DNA of 8,864 nt from Bacteroidota bacterium (GTDB lineage: Bacteria; Bacteroidota; Bacteroidia; Bacteroidales; Paludibacteraceae). The stretch's first letter is position 1, and the number at the start of each line of letters is the position of its first letter. The position numbers were made by a program, and so were the translations under genes. Location of the stretch: contig JAFNAU010000132.1 of assembly GCA_017860335.1 (NCBI GenBank), positions 1-8,864 on the forward strand. Direction: 5' to 3'. The notes under the pieces are model-generated. The model saw only the letters and a program-made list of their open reading frames with translations. It searched no databases and was not told the DNA's origin. This document shows positions 1-7,008 of the stretch, piece after piece.

Positions 1-35
1 TGATAAATTTCAGTTACTAAATTCATTGATTTCAT
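1..35 (-). CDS. 5' end of an unidentified gene running off the left edge
   Basis: Only about 11 codons are visible, reading MKSMNLVTEIY, too few to recognise a family. The start at 35 is chosen because an AGGAGG sequence lies on the minus strand at 53-48, 12 bases upstream. An alternative in-frame ATG lies at 26 but is 21 bases from that site. The gene follows the SDR gene by about 75 bases on the same strand, so it may belong to the same sugar cluster (for example a kinase, isomerase or regulator), but that is a guess from position. That a real gene starts here rests on the ribosome-binding site and the open frame to the edge. Confidence 0.5.
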   Translation of the reverse strand, partial: MKSMNLVTEIY

Positions 36-47
36 CCAAATAGTTAA

Positions 48-53
48 CCTCCT
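48..53 (-). promoter_or_regulatory. Strong Shine-Dalgarno site of the left-edge gene
   Basis: The minus strand reads AGGAGG here, a full match to the anti-Shine-Dalgarno core, 12 bases before the ATG at 35. It stands out because the other starts in this window have only weak purine stretches. It is the main evidence that a new gene begins at the left edge. Confidence 0.6.
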
Positions 54-80
54 AAAATTATGCATCTTGTATGTCTTTTA

Positions 81-106
81 TCTTTGCTCTTTGCTCTTTG
101 CTCTTT
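81..106. repeat. Short tandem repeat, 7-bp unit GCTCTTT, about 3.7 copies
   Basis: The plus strand holds three exact copies of GCTCTTT at 86-92, 93-99 and 100-106, preceded by a partial unit TCTTT at 81-85. It begins three bases beyond the SDR stop codon and fills part of the gap before the next gene. Similar AAAGAGC-type low-complexity strings are, from memory, common between genes in Bacteroidota. No hairpin is formed, so it is not an obvious terminator. The copy number may vary by slippage. Confidence 0.8.
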
Positions 107-109
107 AGT

Positions 110-1063
110 CTAAGATAGCATCACCTGCCCTCCGGTAATTGGCAATGCCTGTCCGGTTTCGCCGCATTGCTCCATCAGGTACAGCACACCTTTGGTGACA
201 TCTTCGGGCGAACAGCCTTTTCGCATAGGAACCTGTGACAAATAAAACGCTTTCACATCGTCGATAGTTTTTGCTCCGGGCACTTTTCCTGCATTCAGAT
301 ACTGAACGAAAAGTCCGTTTACAGGATCGCTCCAGAGTGGTCCATCGTAGAAATTTCCCGGACATATTGAATTCACCTTTATTCTGAAAGGCGCCAGCTC
401 GAGGGCAAATGACTGTGTCAGGCCAATACCTCCGAATTTTCCACCGGCATAAGCAAAATTGGCTTTACTGCCCCGCAGGCCGGATTTCGAATTTATCTGA
501 ATAATATCAGTATAATAGTTCTCAGAAGCATATTTTGTCTGCAGTTTCATTACCCGACTCACGACTTTTGCGCAGTAGAAATATGCGTTGTAATTTATTT
601 TAGTCACAAAATCGAAGTTTTCGGGTGTCATGTCTTCCAGACTTCCTGCACGCAGCACTCCTGCATTACTGATGAAGCAATCCACGGCTCCAAAATTACA
701 TATCGTTTGCTGTATCAGATTCTCGATACTTTGTATTTCGCTCACATTAGTCTTTACAAATATGGCACGGTTACTTTTGGCTATTTCATTGAAGCGTGCT
801 ACAGTAGCATTCCCAACTTCCTCGTTCAAATCTGCCACCACAATATTGGCTCCCTGCTGTAAGAGATTGCGTGCAATTCCTTCACCAAAACCCTGTGCCG
901 CACCGGTTACGATTATCGTTTTGTTTTCGGCACGACCTGTAACACCTCCTGCAGCAACGCTCCGGCGGTAGTTTTCCACTTCCCAGTTATCGATAAAATC
1001 AATCTGAGCCTGTGTCATAGGGTGCGCACCTCCAAAAGACTGTGAGAGGGTGGCAATTTTCAT
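110..1063 (-). CDS. Short-chain dehydrogenase/reductase, probable sugar or lactaldehyde dehydrogenase (RhaW-like)
   Basis: This is a 317-residue cytoplasmic NAD(P)-dependent oxidoreductase of the classical SDR family. Visible motifs are the dinucleotide loop TGAAQGFG (53-60), an Asp at the end of strand two (D78, which favours NAD over NADP), NAG (133-135), a catalytic Ser (S192) and YAGGK (Y205, K209). The C-terminal half has the usual PG after IKVNSICPG. It is longer than a typical 250-residue SDR because about 45 residues precede the Rossmann fold. That stretch, including IDFIDNWEVENYRR, resembles the linker joining aldolase to dehydrogenase in fused RhaEW/YuxG proteins. Its ATG overlaps the aldolase stop as ATGA (1060-1063), which implies translational coupling. 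I infer that it oxidises the aldehyde made by the aldolase, probably L-lactaldehyde. A sugar-alcohol phosphate dehydrogenase is the main alternative. The family call is secure; the substrate is not. Confidence 0.88.
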   Translation of the reverse strand: MKIATLSQSFGGAHPMTQAQIDFIDNWEVENYRRSVAAGGVTGRAENKTIIVTGAAQGFGEGIARNLLQQGANIVVADLNEEVGNATVARFNEIAKSNRAIFVKTNVSEIQSIENLIQQTICNFGAVDCFISNAGVLRAGSLEDMTPENFDFVTKINYNAYFYCAKVVSRVMKLQTKYASENYYTDIIQINSKSGLRGSKANFAYAGGKFGGIGLTQSFALELAPFRIKVNSICPGNFYDGPLWSDPVNGLFVQYLNAGKVPGAKTIDDVKAFYLSQVPMRKGCSPEDVTKGVLYLMEQCGETGQALPITGGQVMLS

Positions 1064-1992
1064 TGCATCTTAAAAACAGGAATTGTTTTTCCGGCTTCTT
1101 CCAGAATAGCTTCCGGTGTTTCACCGTTCAGGAAAATGTAATTAGACTTGCAGTAAACAATGGCATCCGGAGTAAATGGCCGGGCAATATCCCGTTGATT
1201 TTCGGGACTTTCAGAAAAATATTTCACCAGTTCGTTATTGCGAACTTTGATGGTTTTAAGTACATTTGCTGAAAGCATCATACGGATGGCAGGAAGAATT
1301 TCAACTCCCCTTAATCCCCCCTCAAGGGGAAACTCTTCAGTGAGATGGTGATTTGTAGTCACACTTTCACTAAGCGTACTGAGTATCTCTGAATAAATAT
1401 TTTTTATTTCTTCGATGGTATCGGCAGCCACGAAGATTCCGTGGTTTTTCAGCCAGATTACGTTGGGTTCTTCGTTATATTTTGCACGGAAAGCCTTAAT
1501 CTTGTCGTCCACTTTTTTGAACAAAACATATCCGGGATCAGTATATTCCACATACAGGGCTTTTTCGCCGAAGAGTTTCATCAGATCAGTTTCGGCATTC
1601 TGAGCACACATCAGACCATTCACAGCCGTTGGGTGCAGGTGGACAACAAATGCATAATCAATCACGTTGTGCATCGAAGTTTCCACCGACGGACGTTTTC
1701 CTTTGGTAATGGTTGCATCAGCCAGATCGTTCTTCACTTGTTCCTCGCGTTCGGTGGTGTCGGTGCTGTACACTTTTACTGACATCAGATTTAATTTTTC
1801 ACGATCCAGCACCGCAAATCCATCCTCCGTGATGGTTGCCAACGATGAACCACTGGCTTTCACCCATATTCTCTCCTGATTTTTATACGACGTGTTTCCA
1901 CCTCCGGCAATGACAAAACGACTGTCTTTTCCGTAAAATTGAGATATTTCTATAAGTTGCTCTATTTCCTTCATTTTTGAAAAGTATTTCAT
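1060..1992 (-). CDS. Class II (zinc) aldolase, RhaE-like half of a split aldolase/dehydrogenase
   Basis: This 310-residue cytoplasmic class II aldolase/adducin-fold protein probably cleaves a ketose 1-phosphate to DHAP plus an aldehyde, as rhamnulose-1-phosphate aldolase does. Seen in order are GGGNTS (30-35, phosphate loop), KASGSSL (45-51), RPSVET (E104, the likely catalytic Glu), the zinc ligands HLH (H118, H120) and NHG (H184). It exceeds the roughly 210-residue FucA/AraD size because residues 230-300, including RPFTPDAIVY, correspond to the middle region of the fused RhaEW/YuxG proteins. With the SDR it totals 627 residues, close to the size of those fusions. Residues about 219-232 (EEFPLEGGLRGVEI) are encoded by a GC-rich palindromic repeat and look like an in-frame insertion. 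The start at 1992 is used; Met7 at 1974 is an alternative. The fold and zinc site are clear; the exact substrate is inferred. Confidence 0.88.
   Translation of the reverse strand: MKYFSKMKEIEQLIEISQFYGKDSRFVIAGGGNTSYKNQERIWVKASGSSLATITEDGFAVLDREKLNLMSVKVYSTDTTEREEQVKNDLADATITKGKRPSVETSMHNVIDYAFVVHLHPTAVNGLMCAQNAETDLMKLFGEKALYVEYTDPGYVLFKKVDDKIKAFRAKYNEEPNVIWLKNHGIFVAADTIEEIKNIYSEILSTLSESVTTNHHLTEEFPLEGGLRGVEILPAIRMMLSANVLKTIKVRNNELVKYFSESPENQRDIARPFTPDAIVYCKSNYIFLNGETPEAILEEAGKTIPVFKMQ
1300..1335. repeat. GC-rich palindromic element embedded in frame in the aldolase gene
   Basis: The plus strand carries TCCCCTT (1306-1312) and its inverse AAGGGGA (1324-1330) around a C-rich centre, in a gene that is otherwise AT-leaning. 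The element is read in frame as roughly FPLEGGLRGVE, placed after a helix and before the conserved ILPAIRMM segment. Strings of the type CCCCTTAA...CCCCCTCAAGGGG are, from memory, dispersed intergenic repeats in many Bacteroidota genomes, so this looks like a copy that landed inside a gene without breaking it. Copy number in this genome cannot be judged from the window. Confidence 0.6.
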
Positions 1993-2018
1993 ATTAATTC
2001 CCGTTACGGAAACTAACT

Positions 2019-2993
2019 TTAATTATTTTCAATTAATTCTTTTCCTAGTTTTACAAATTCTGCTCTTTTGGAGCGGTCTGCTCAAACCCTGTGCAACAAG
2101 ATGCTGGTGTGTTGCAACCACACACGAGCCTTCAAAGTTGATTTTCATCAGTTTTTCAGTCAGTGGTGTGTTGTTTCTTGCAAAAAGTTCAACCGGTTCC
2201 ATAGCCGGTGTATTGTGTTCGCTTCCAAACATTACAACAAATCCCTGCTCATAAAGATATTCCGCGTATTTCTCTAAAAGATTGACTTCGTTTCGGGTTG
2301 TAATAAACTCCACCGAATGAAATCCGCGTTCGGTTAATTGCTTTGCAACGCGTTGCAGGTCGTTTTCAAAATCGGTATAGCCTCCTTTAGCATCATCGGC
2401 CAGAAACGGATAAGTAGGAATGCCACCGCCCGCCAGGATAATTTCGCAAACTGTCTGCATCGGCAAAAAAGCTTTGGCATCCTCCGGAACAAACGCTGCG
2501 CCACCCGCTTTCAGGAGATTAGCGCGTATTTCGTTTTCAACGCCAGCCACATCATTTATCTCAATCCTGAGTGACTTTGCCAGATGACGCTCGCGGACAG
2601 AACCCTTTGTGAGTTCGTTTTTAATCCATTTGAAATCGAGCGAAAAACCGGCATCATTTGCTCTCAACAGTTCATTCAGCTTAGCACACATGGCTTCCAC
2701 CTGGTTGTTAGCCTCTTTCCGGACATCTGCCAGCAGCGATGCATAAGGTTCACCTTCTGATCTTCTTCATTCAGGCTGATAAATTCAATCCCGAACAACG
2801 GAAACAAATCTCTTTTTTTACAACCTGTAGCCCATTCTTCATATCCTGCCGTAGTGTAAAAATCATTAATTCCTGCAACTTTTACCCCTTCGGCAACTGC
2901 TCTGTCCAGCGCCTCATCGATATCACTAAAAGCGCTGAAAGAGTACGGTGTATGCAGGTGGGCGTTAACTTTCATGTAACTCATAATATGCAT
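2019..2993 (-). pseudogene. PHP-domain protein gene broken by two frameshifts, with probable internal deletions
   Basis: The N-terminal part has the PHP metal motif AHLHTPYS (H12, H14) followed by INDFYTTAGYEEW and FPLFGIEF. PHP proteins are metal-dependent phosphoesterases or related hydrolases. The frame then breaks near 2745-2765, and the protein resumes in another frame as GEPYASLLADVRKEANNQ, continuing through AGGGIPTYPFLADD and FGSEHNTPAMEP to HQHLVAQG. A second break near 2078-2092 moves the sensible C-terminus (ADRSKRAEFVKLGKEL) to the third frame, ending with TAA at 2021-2019; the uncorrected frame stops at 2029. Compared with my recollection of intact relatives of about 400 residues, segments also seem missing at both breaks and, in frame, near 2550-2570. 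The rejoined length is only about 325 codons. The start at 2993 lies 7 bases after the GH28 stop; 2984 and 2975 are in-frame alternatives. Sequencing or assembly error is possible, but an indel alone would not explain lost segments. Confidence 0.75.
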
Positions 2994-3000
2994 TTTAAGA

Positions 3001-4371
3001 TTATTTTTCTCTAAATCTGAGAACATTTTCGTGAATGTGTTTTTTAGAACTAATGGTATCAGCAGCAATATTTTTTAATTTCACATTCTCAACAGGCAAT
3101 TCCTTTTGTCCCAGTATCCGCGAAATGAATTCCACTTTGTCTGCCTTCATATTTTTCAGACTGATATTCTTTATCGGAGTAAGTCGTTTCTCGATTGTAG
3201 GAACAAGATCACGCCACTGATACAGCACATCCGTTTCTATTCCGAGTACCCCGTTTTGTACACTACCGGCTTTAATATTCTTCACAAAAATATTTTTCAC
3301 GTATCCACCCATTCTTTCGTTCGTTTTGATGAATACCAGATGAAACATTTTTGCTCCTTTTGATACAGTGCAATTTCTCAGACTGATATTTTCGATACCA
3401 CCGGAGAGTTCACTTCCGATAGCCAGCAACTGATGCCCGTTTTTTACCGTACAGTTGCGTATGACAATATTTTTTGAAGGTGTGCGGGTGCGCCAGCCTT
3501 CAGGACTACGGCCCGACTTCACAGCAATGGCATCATCTCCCTGATCGAACGTACAATTTTCTATCAGTACATTCTGGCTCATTTCAGGATCCACACCGTC
3601 GTTGTTGTGTCCGTGAGCATATACGCTGACATTTCTGATTACAATATCTCTCGACAAATAAAGATGTATCGTCCAGAAGGGGCTGTTTATTATATTAACT
3701 CCATCAATCAGAACATTTTCACAGCGGTTCATCTGGATAAATTGCGGACGCAAATTGGAAGAATCGTTTACCATAATCCTCTCGTTCACCGGCTTATTGT
3801 CGAACGCCCAGTAATAGAGATTTTTCAGGCTGTTCATGTGAGCTCTTGGCCGTCCTGCCCATTTTTTCCAGTTGTCCATCAGGGATTGTACCTGACCTTC
3901 GCCTGTAATTGCCACGTTTTTACACTCATACGCATATATCAACGGCGAATAATTGTAACATTCCAATCCCTCCCAGGTTGAGTGTACTGCCGGTAAATAA
4001 TCTGCCGGATTATCGGAAAAAAGCAGGATTGCTCCTTTCATCAGATTCAGATTGACATTGCTTTTCAGATGTATTTTCCCGGTAATCCACTCCCCTTCGG
4101 GCACAACAACTGTGCCTCCGCCGGAATTATTAGCGACTTCAATGGCTCTAGCTATCGCCAGCGTGATTTTAGACTTGTCGCCCTGAACTGCTCCAAAATC
4201 AGTGATAGTATATGTTTTACACTTCGAGAAATCAGGCACACGAATAACCGGCATCTGAAAGGGAGCTTTGACCTTAATACCTGTGGTCGGCACTTCTCCA
4301 ATTACCTGTTGCGTGACAAGGAGCTGAAGCAACAGCATCAGCATTAACCAAAACCGTCCTGTGTTCTTCAT
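3001..4371 (-). CDS. Secreted glycoside hydrolase family 28 (polygalacturonase/rhamnogalacturonase-type)
   Basis: The 456-residue protein starts with an N-terminal signal peptide (a few polar residues, then a Leu/Met-rich core to about residue 25) with no lipobox Cys, so a periplasmic location is likely. An N-terminal pectate-lyase-3-like strand region follows (YTITDFGAVQGD at 54-65, then GGGTVVVPEGEW). The right-handed beta-helix repeats (NVLIDGVNI, DIVIRNVSV, NIVIRNCTV, NISLRNCTV) fill the rest. GH28 active-site motifs are NNDGVD (D258), GDDAIAVKSG (D279, D280) and GHQLLAIGSE (H313). The usual RxK motif reads FIK (F347, K349), so its Arg is replaced by Phe. This fits GH28 branches other than the classical endo-polygalacturonases. 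The enzyme would hydrolyse pectic galacturonan, rhamnogalacturonan or an oligomer of it. A purine-rich AAAGGAAA stretch lies upstream of the ATG. The gene begins block 2 and is followed within 7 bases by the PHP gene, which ties it to the catabolic genes. Confidence 0.92.
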   Translation of the reverse strand: MKNTGRFWLMLMLLLQLLVTQQVIGEVPTTGIKVKAPFQMPVIRVPDFSKCKTYTITDFGAVQGDKSKITLAIARAIEVANNSGGGTVVVPEGEWITGKIHLKSNVNLNLMKGAILLFSDNPADYLPAVHSTWEGLECYNYSPLIYAYECKNVAITGEGQVQSLMDNWKKWAGRPRAHMNSLKNLYYWAFDNKPVNERIMVNDSSNLRPQFIQMNRCENVLIDGVNIINSPFWTIHLYLSRDIVIRNVSVYAHGHNNDGVDPEMSQNVLIENCTFDQGDDAIAVKSGRSPEGWRTRTPSKNIVIRNCTVKNGHQLLAIGSELSGGIENISLRNCTVSKGAKMFHLVFIKTNERMGGYVKNIFVKNIKAGSVQNGVLGIETDVLYQWRDLVPTIEKRLTPIKNISLKNMKADKVEFISRILGQKELPVENVKLKNIAADTISSKKHIHENVLRFREK

Positions 4372-4417
4372 ATGTGAATATTTCCTTTAATGATTGATTG
4401 CGGAGATGTTCATTTAA

Positions 4418-4461
4418 TATATTAAGGCACTCATCCTTTGTCGGTTAAGTGCCTTAATATA
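4418..4461 (-). terminator. Probable transcription terminator after the E1 gene
   Basis: A perfect 14-bp inverted repeat has arms at 4418-4431 and 4448-4461 (TATATTAAGGCACT and its complement) and a 16-base loop. It starts 5 bases beyond the E1 stop on the minus strand. The stem centre GGCACT is the GC-rich part and the ends are AT-rich. The following sequence on the minus strand is AT-rich but has no long T run, so termination strength is uncertain. It marks the boundary between the dehydrogenase block and the sugar block. The stem shares the string AGGCACT with the repeat at 6952-7000, so it could also derive from a dispersed repeat. Confidence 0.65.
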
Positions 4462-4466
4462 ATTAT

Positions 4467-6926
4467 CTAAACCCCTGATTTCGAGCGGCGAATAAGTTCG
4501 GCACTGGTAAAATTCTGTCCGGGTATGTAGTCCTTCAGTGGCTGAATTCGTTCATGAATAACATCGAGGAACCAGGATGGCTGCGCGAAGAATGAACTTT
4601 CAAGTTCGTAAGCAGGTGTAATCCAGTTGCGCGAACCAAGTACACATACCGGAGCATCAAGATAATCGAACGCTAGCTGACCGATATTTGCCGCCAGATC
4701 GTTCAGGAAAGAACCACGAGTTGTTGCATCGCTGGCTACAATTATTTTTCCGGTTTTCTTTACCGATGCAATCACTTTTTCGTAATTGAACGGTACGAGC
4801 GAACGTGCATCAATAACTTCGGCCGTCATTCCGTATTTTTCTTCCAGAACTTTTGCTGCCTGCAAAGCCGGATAAAGCGTATGACCTACAGTCAGGAAAG
4901 TAATATCATTCCCCTCTTTTTTCACATCGGGTTCACCAAACGGTATTTCGTAATATCCTGCCGGAACTCCACCTTTGTGAAATTGTTCCCCGATTTCGTA
5001 AATACGCTGACTTTCGAAGAAAATCACCGGATCGGTTCCCTGCAATGCAGCATTCATCAGCCCCTTGGCATCGTAAGGCGTGACAGGGAAACAGACTTTC
5101 AGACCCGGTATCTGAGCAACCAGCGAAGTCCAGTCCTGCGAGTGCTGGGCACCGTATTTTGAGCCCACCGAAACCCTCACCACAACTGGCATTTTGAGTA
5201 CATTTCCACTCATTGCCTGCCATTTGGGAAGTTGATTAAACACTTCGTCGCCGCAACGTCCGAGGAAATCGCAATACATAATTTCAGGGATCACCCGTCC
5301 GCCACACATAGCGTAACCAATGGCTGTTCCGATGATGGATGCTTCGGAAATGGGGGAATTGAACAAACGGTGATAGGGCAACGCTTCGGTCATTCCGCCA
5401 TAAACTGCAAACGCACCACCCCAGTCGCGGTTTTCTTCGCCGTAAGCTACCAGCGATGCATCCTTGTAGAAACGATCCATTATGGCTTCGAATATACCGT
5501 CGCGAAGCTGATATTGCTTCATCTTGCTGAAAGGTTTTCCATCGGCATCGAATGCAAACCGTTCTTTAGCTGCAATTTTCTTTACCCGTGAATTTTCTTC
5601 AAGCGGCATCAGCACATCCGGTTTGGCATCGGAGAAACTTTCCACCGATCCATTGGAGAACATCATATCGCTTATCTTTTCCGGATTTTTCATACGAGGT
5701 GACACCTCATCGTCAATAGCTTTCAGGAACATTTCGTAAACCAGCGCCTTTACATCCGCCTGAACAGCATCCAGTTGATGCTGACCTACGACTTCTGCTT
5801 CAATCATTTGTTTACCGAAAGAAGCTATGCAATCCTGGTTTTCCCAGGCTTCCACTTCTTCCTTCGTGCGATACGATGAGGCATCCGAAGGCGAGTGACC
5901 ACTGTAACGATAGGTTAATACATCCAGCAGAACCGGACCTTTCTTATCTTCAATTATTTTTCGTTTACGCTTGTAAACATCAATCACGGCAAGCGGATTG
6001 TAGCCATCCACACGTTCGGCATGCATCTGTTCGGGATTAACACCGGCACCGATGCGGGCTGCAATACCATAACCCATCGTTTCGCCGCAAGTCTGGCCTC
6101 CCATTCCGTACTGATTATTCATAATGTTGATAATCACAGGTAAACCACCCTTCATATCGCCTTCCCACAGATTATTAAACTGATCCATGGCAGCAAATGT
6201 AATACCTTCCCACACGGGTCCGCAAGCCATAGAAGCATCACCGATATTGGCTACGACCAAGCCCGGCTTCCGGTTTACTTTTTTGTATAGAGCAGCACCA
6301 ACGGCAATATCACCCGAACCACCCACAATGGCATTGTTGGGATAAACGCCAAAAGGAGTGAAGAATGCATGCATTGATCCACCCAAACCGCGATTGAAGC
6401 CGGTTTCGCGGGCAAAAATTTCGGCTAATGTACCATAAACCAGGAAGCGTCGTGCCAGTTCCTTTGTTGTTCCGTTGAAATCTTTTTTCACAACATTCAG
6501 TACCGCACCATCAAAGAAACTTTCCATGATCTTCAGCAGTTCATCATCATCCGTTTTATGAATGGCCGACATCCCTTTTGCCAGTATCTCCCCGTGACTG
6601 CGGTGACTTCCGAAAATAAAGTCGTCGACAGTGAGTGTCCAGGCCATTCCCACAGCTGCCGATTCCTGCCCGATGGACAGGTGAGCAGGACCTGGATGGT
6701 TATACGGTGTTCCGTTATACTCTCCTTTCGTTTTGATGAGATTGAGCATGATTTCAAATTCGCGGATAAGGGCCATGTCGTGATAAATGGCTTTAAATTC
6801 TTCATCCGAAAAATTTCCTTTTTCATCCTTAACCGTTTTCTGATACTGATTAGCCGGAATAGGCTGAAATTCAACGAAACCGGGTTGACGCGCTTGTGAC
6901 GGGTCAATAAATTGTATTTTAGGCAT
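4467..6926 (-). CDS. Fused E1 alpha-beta subunit of a 2-oxoacid dehydrogenase complex
   Basis: This 819-residue thiamine diphosphate enzyme decarboxylates a 2-oxoacid and passes the acyl group to lipoyl-E2. Residues about 40-410 are E1 alpha: NHPGPAHLSIGQE (77-89), GSHRSHGE, GLGGSMH (180-186), the ThDP region IGDASMACG (228-236) through NN (270-271), and the loop YSGHSPSD (341-348). Residues about 470-800 are E1 beta: GEENRDWGGAF (496-506), ISEASIIGTAIGYAM (E528), GAQHSQ (H595) and DARSLVPFNYEKV. A linker of about 60 residues joins them. The ThDP motif has GDA where GDG is usual, and about ten extra residues (LWEGDMKGG region) precede NN. The start at 6926 (MPKIQF) is preferred over 6965 because the longer form begins in repeat sequence. 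It follows E3 by 82 bases in the order E2-E3-E1. The substrate may be pyruvate or branched-chain 2-oxoacids; the sequence does not decide. Confidence 0.92.
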   Translation of the reverse strand: MPKIQFIDPSQARQPGFVEFQPIPANQYQKTVKDEKGNFSDEEFKAIYHDMALIREFEIMLNLIKTKGEYNGTPYNHPGPAHLSIGQESAAVGMAWTLTVDDFIFGSHRSHGEILAKGMSAIHKTDDDELLKIMESFFDGAVLNVVKKDFNGTTKELARRFLVYGTLAEIFARETGFNRGLGGSMHAFFTPFGVYPNNAIVGGSGDIAVGAALYKKVNRKPGLVVANIGDASMACGPVWEGITFAAMDQFNNLWEGDMKGGLPVIINIMNNQYGMGGQTCGETMGYGIAARIGAGVNPEQMHAERVDGYNPLAVIDVYKRKRKIIEDKKGPVLLDVLTYRYSGHSPSDASSYRTKEEVEAWENQDCIASFGKQMIEAEVVGQHQLDAVQADVKALVYEMFLKAIDDEVSPRMKNPEKISDMMFSNGSVESFSDAKPDVLMPLEENSRVKKIAAKERFAFDADGKPFSKMKQYQLRDGIFEAIMDRFYKDASLVAYGEENRDWGGAFAVYGGMTEALPYHRLFNSPISEASIIGTAIGYAMCGGRVIPEIMYCDFLGRCGDEVFNQLPKWQAMSGNVLKMPVVVRVSVGSKYGAQHSQDWTSLVAQIPGLKVCFPVTPYDAKGLMNAALQGTDPVIFFESQRIYEIGEQFHKGGVPAGYYEIPFGEPDVKKEGNDITFLTVGHTLYPALQAAKVLEEKYGMTAEVIDARSLVPFNYEKVIASVKKTGKIIVASDATTRGSFLNDLAANIGQLAFDYLDAPVCVLGSRNWITPAYELESSFFAQPSWFLDVIHERIQPLKDYIPGQNFTSAELIRRSKSGV

Positions 6927-6951
6927 GGTATAATAATTTTTTTCTCTTTTT

Positions 6952-7000
6952 ACCACAAAAGGCACTAAGCATCATAAAAATATAACTTCGTGACTTAGTA
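6952..7000. repeat. Intergenic dispersed-type repeat between E3 and E1 genes
   Basis: The plus strand contains ACCACAAAAGGCACTAAGC (6952-6970) and ACTTCGTGACTTAGTA (6985-7000). ACTAAG (6964-6969) and CTTAGT (6994-6999) form a short inverted pair. Strings like CACAAAGGCACTAAG are, from memory, frequent intergenic repeats in Bacteroidota. The element fills most of the 82-base gap and provides the false in-frame N-terminal extension of the E1 gene. Confidence 0.5.
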
Positions 7001-7008
7001 GCTATTTA

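Noticed and set aside
81..106. CRISPR-like array
   Set aside because: The unit is 7 bases with no spacers, so it is a simple tandem repeat.
1306..1330. Terminator inside the aldolase gene
   Set aside because: The stem is only 7 bp, has no T run after it on the minus strand, and lies mid-gene in a continuous reading frame.
2740..2770. Programmed ribosomal frameshift in the PHP gene
   Set aside because: No slippery heptamer or following hairpin was seen, and coding sequence seems to be missing at the break, which fits deletion better than recoding.
4372..4466. Riboswitch or promoter in the gap between the E1 and GH28 genes
   Set aside because: Only one simple hairpin is present, placed directly after the E1 stop as a terminator would be. 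I found no TAnnTTTG-type Bacteroidota promoter match in the remaining 46 bases, so I do not call a promoter.
6927..6965. Longer E1 start at 6965 adding 13 residues
   Set aside because: The added residues come from repeat sequence and the ATG at 6926 begins a family-like N-terminus (MPKIQF).
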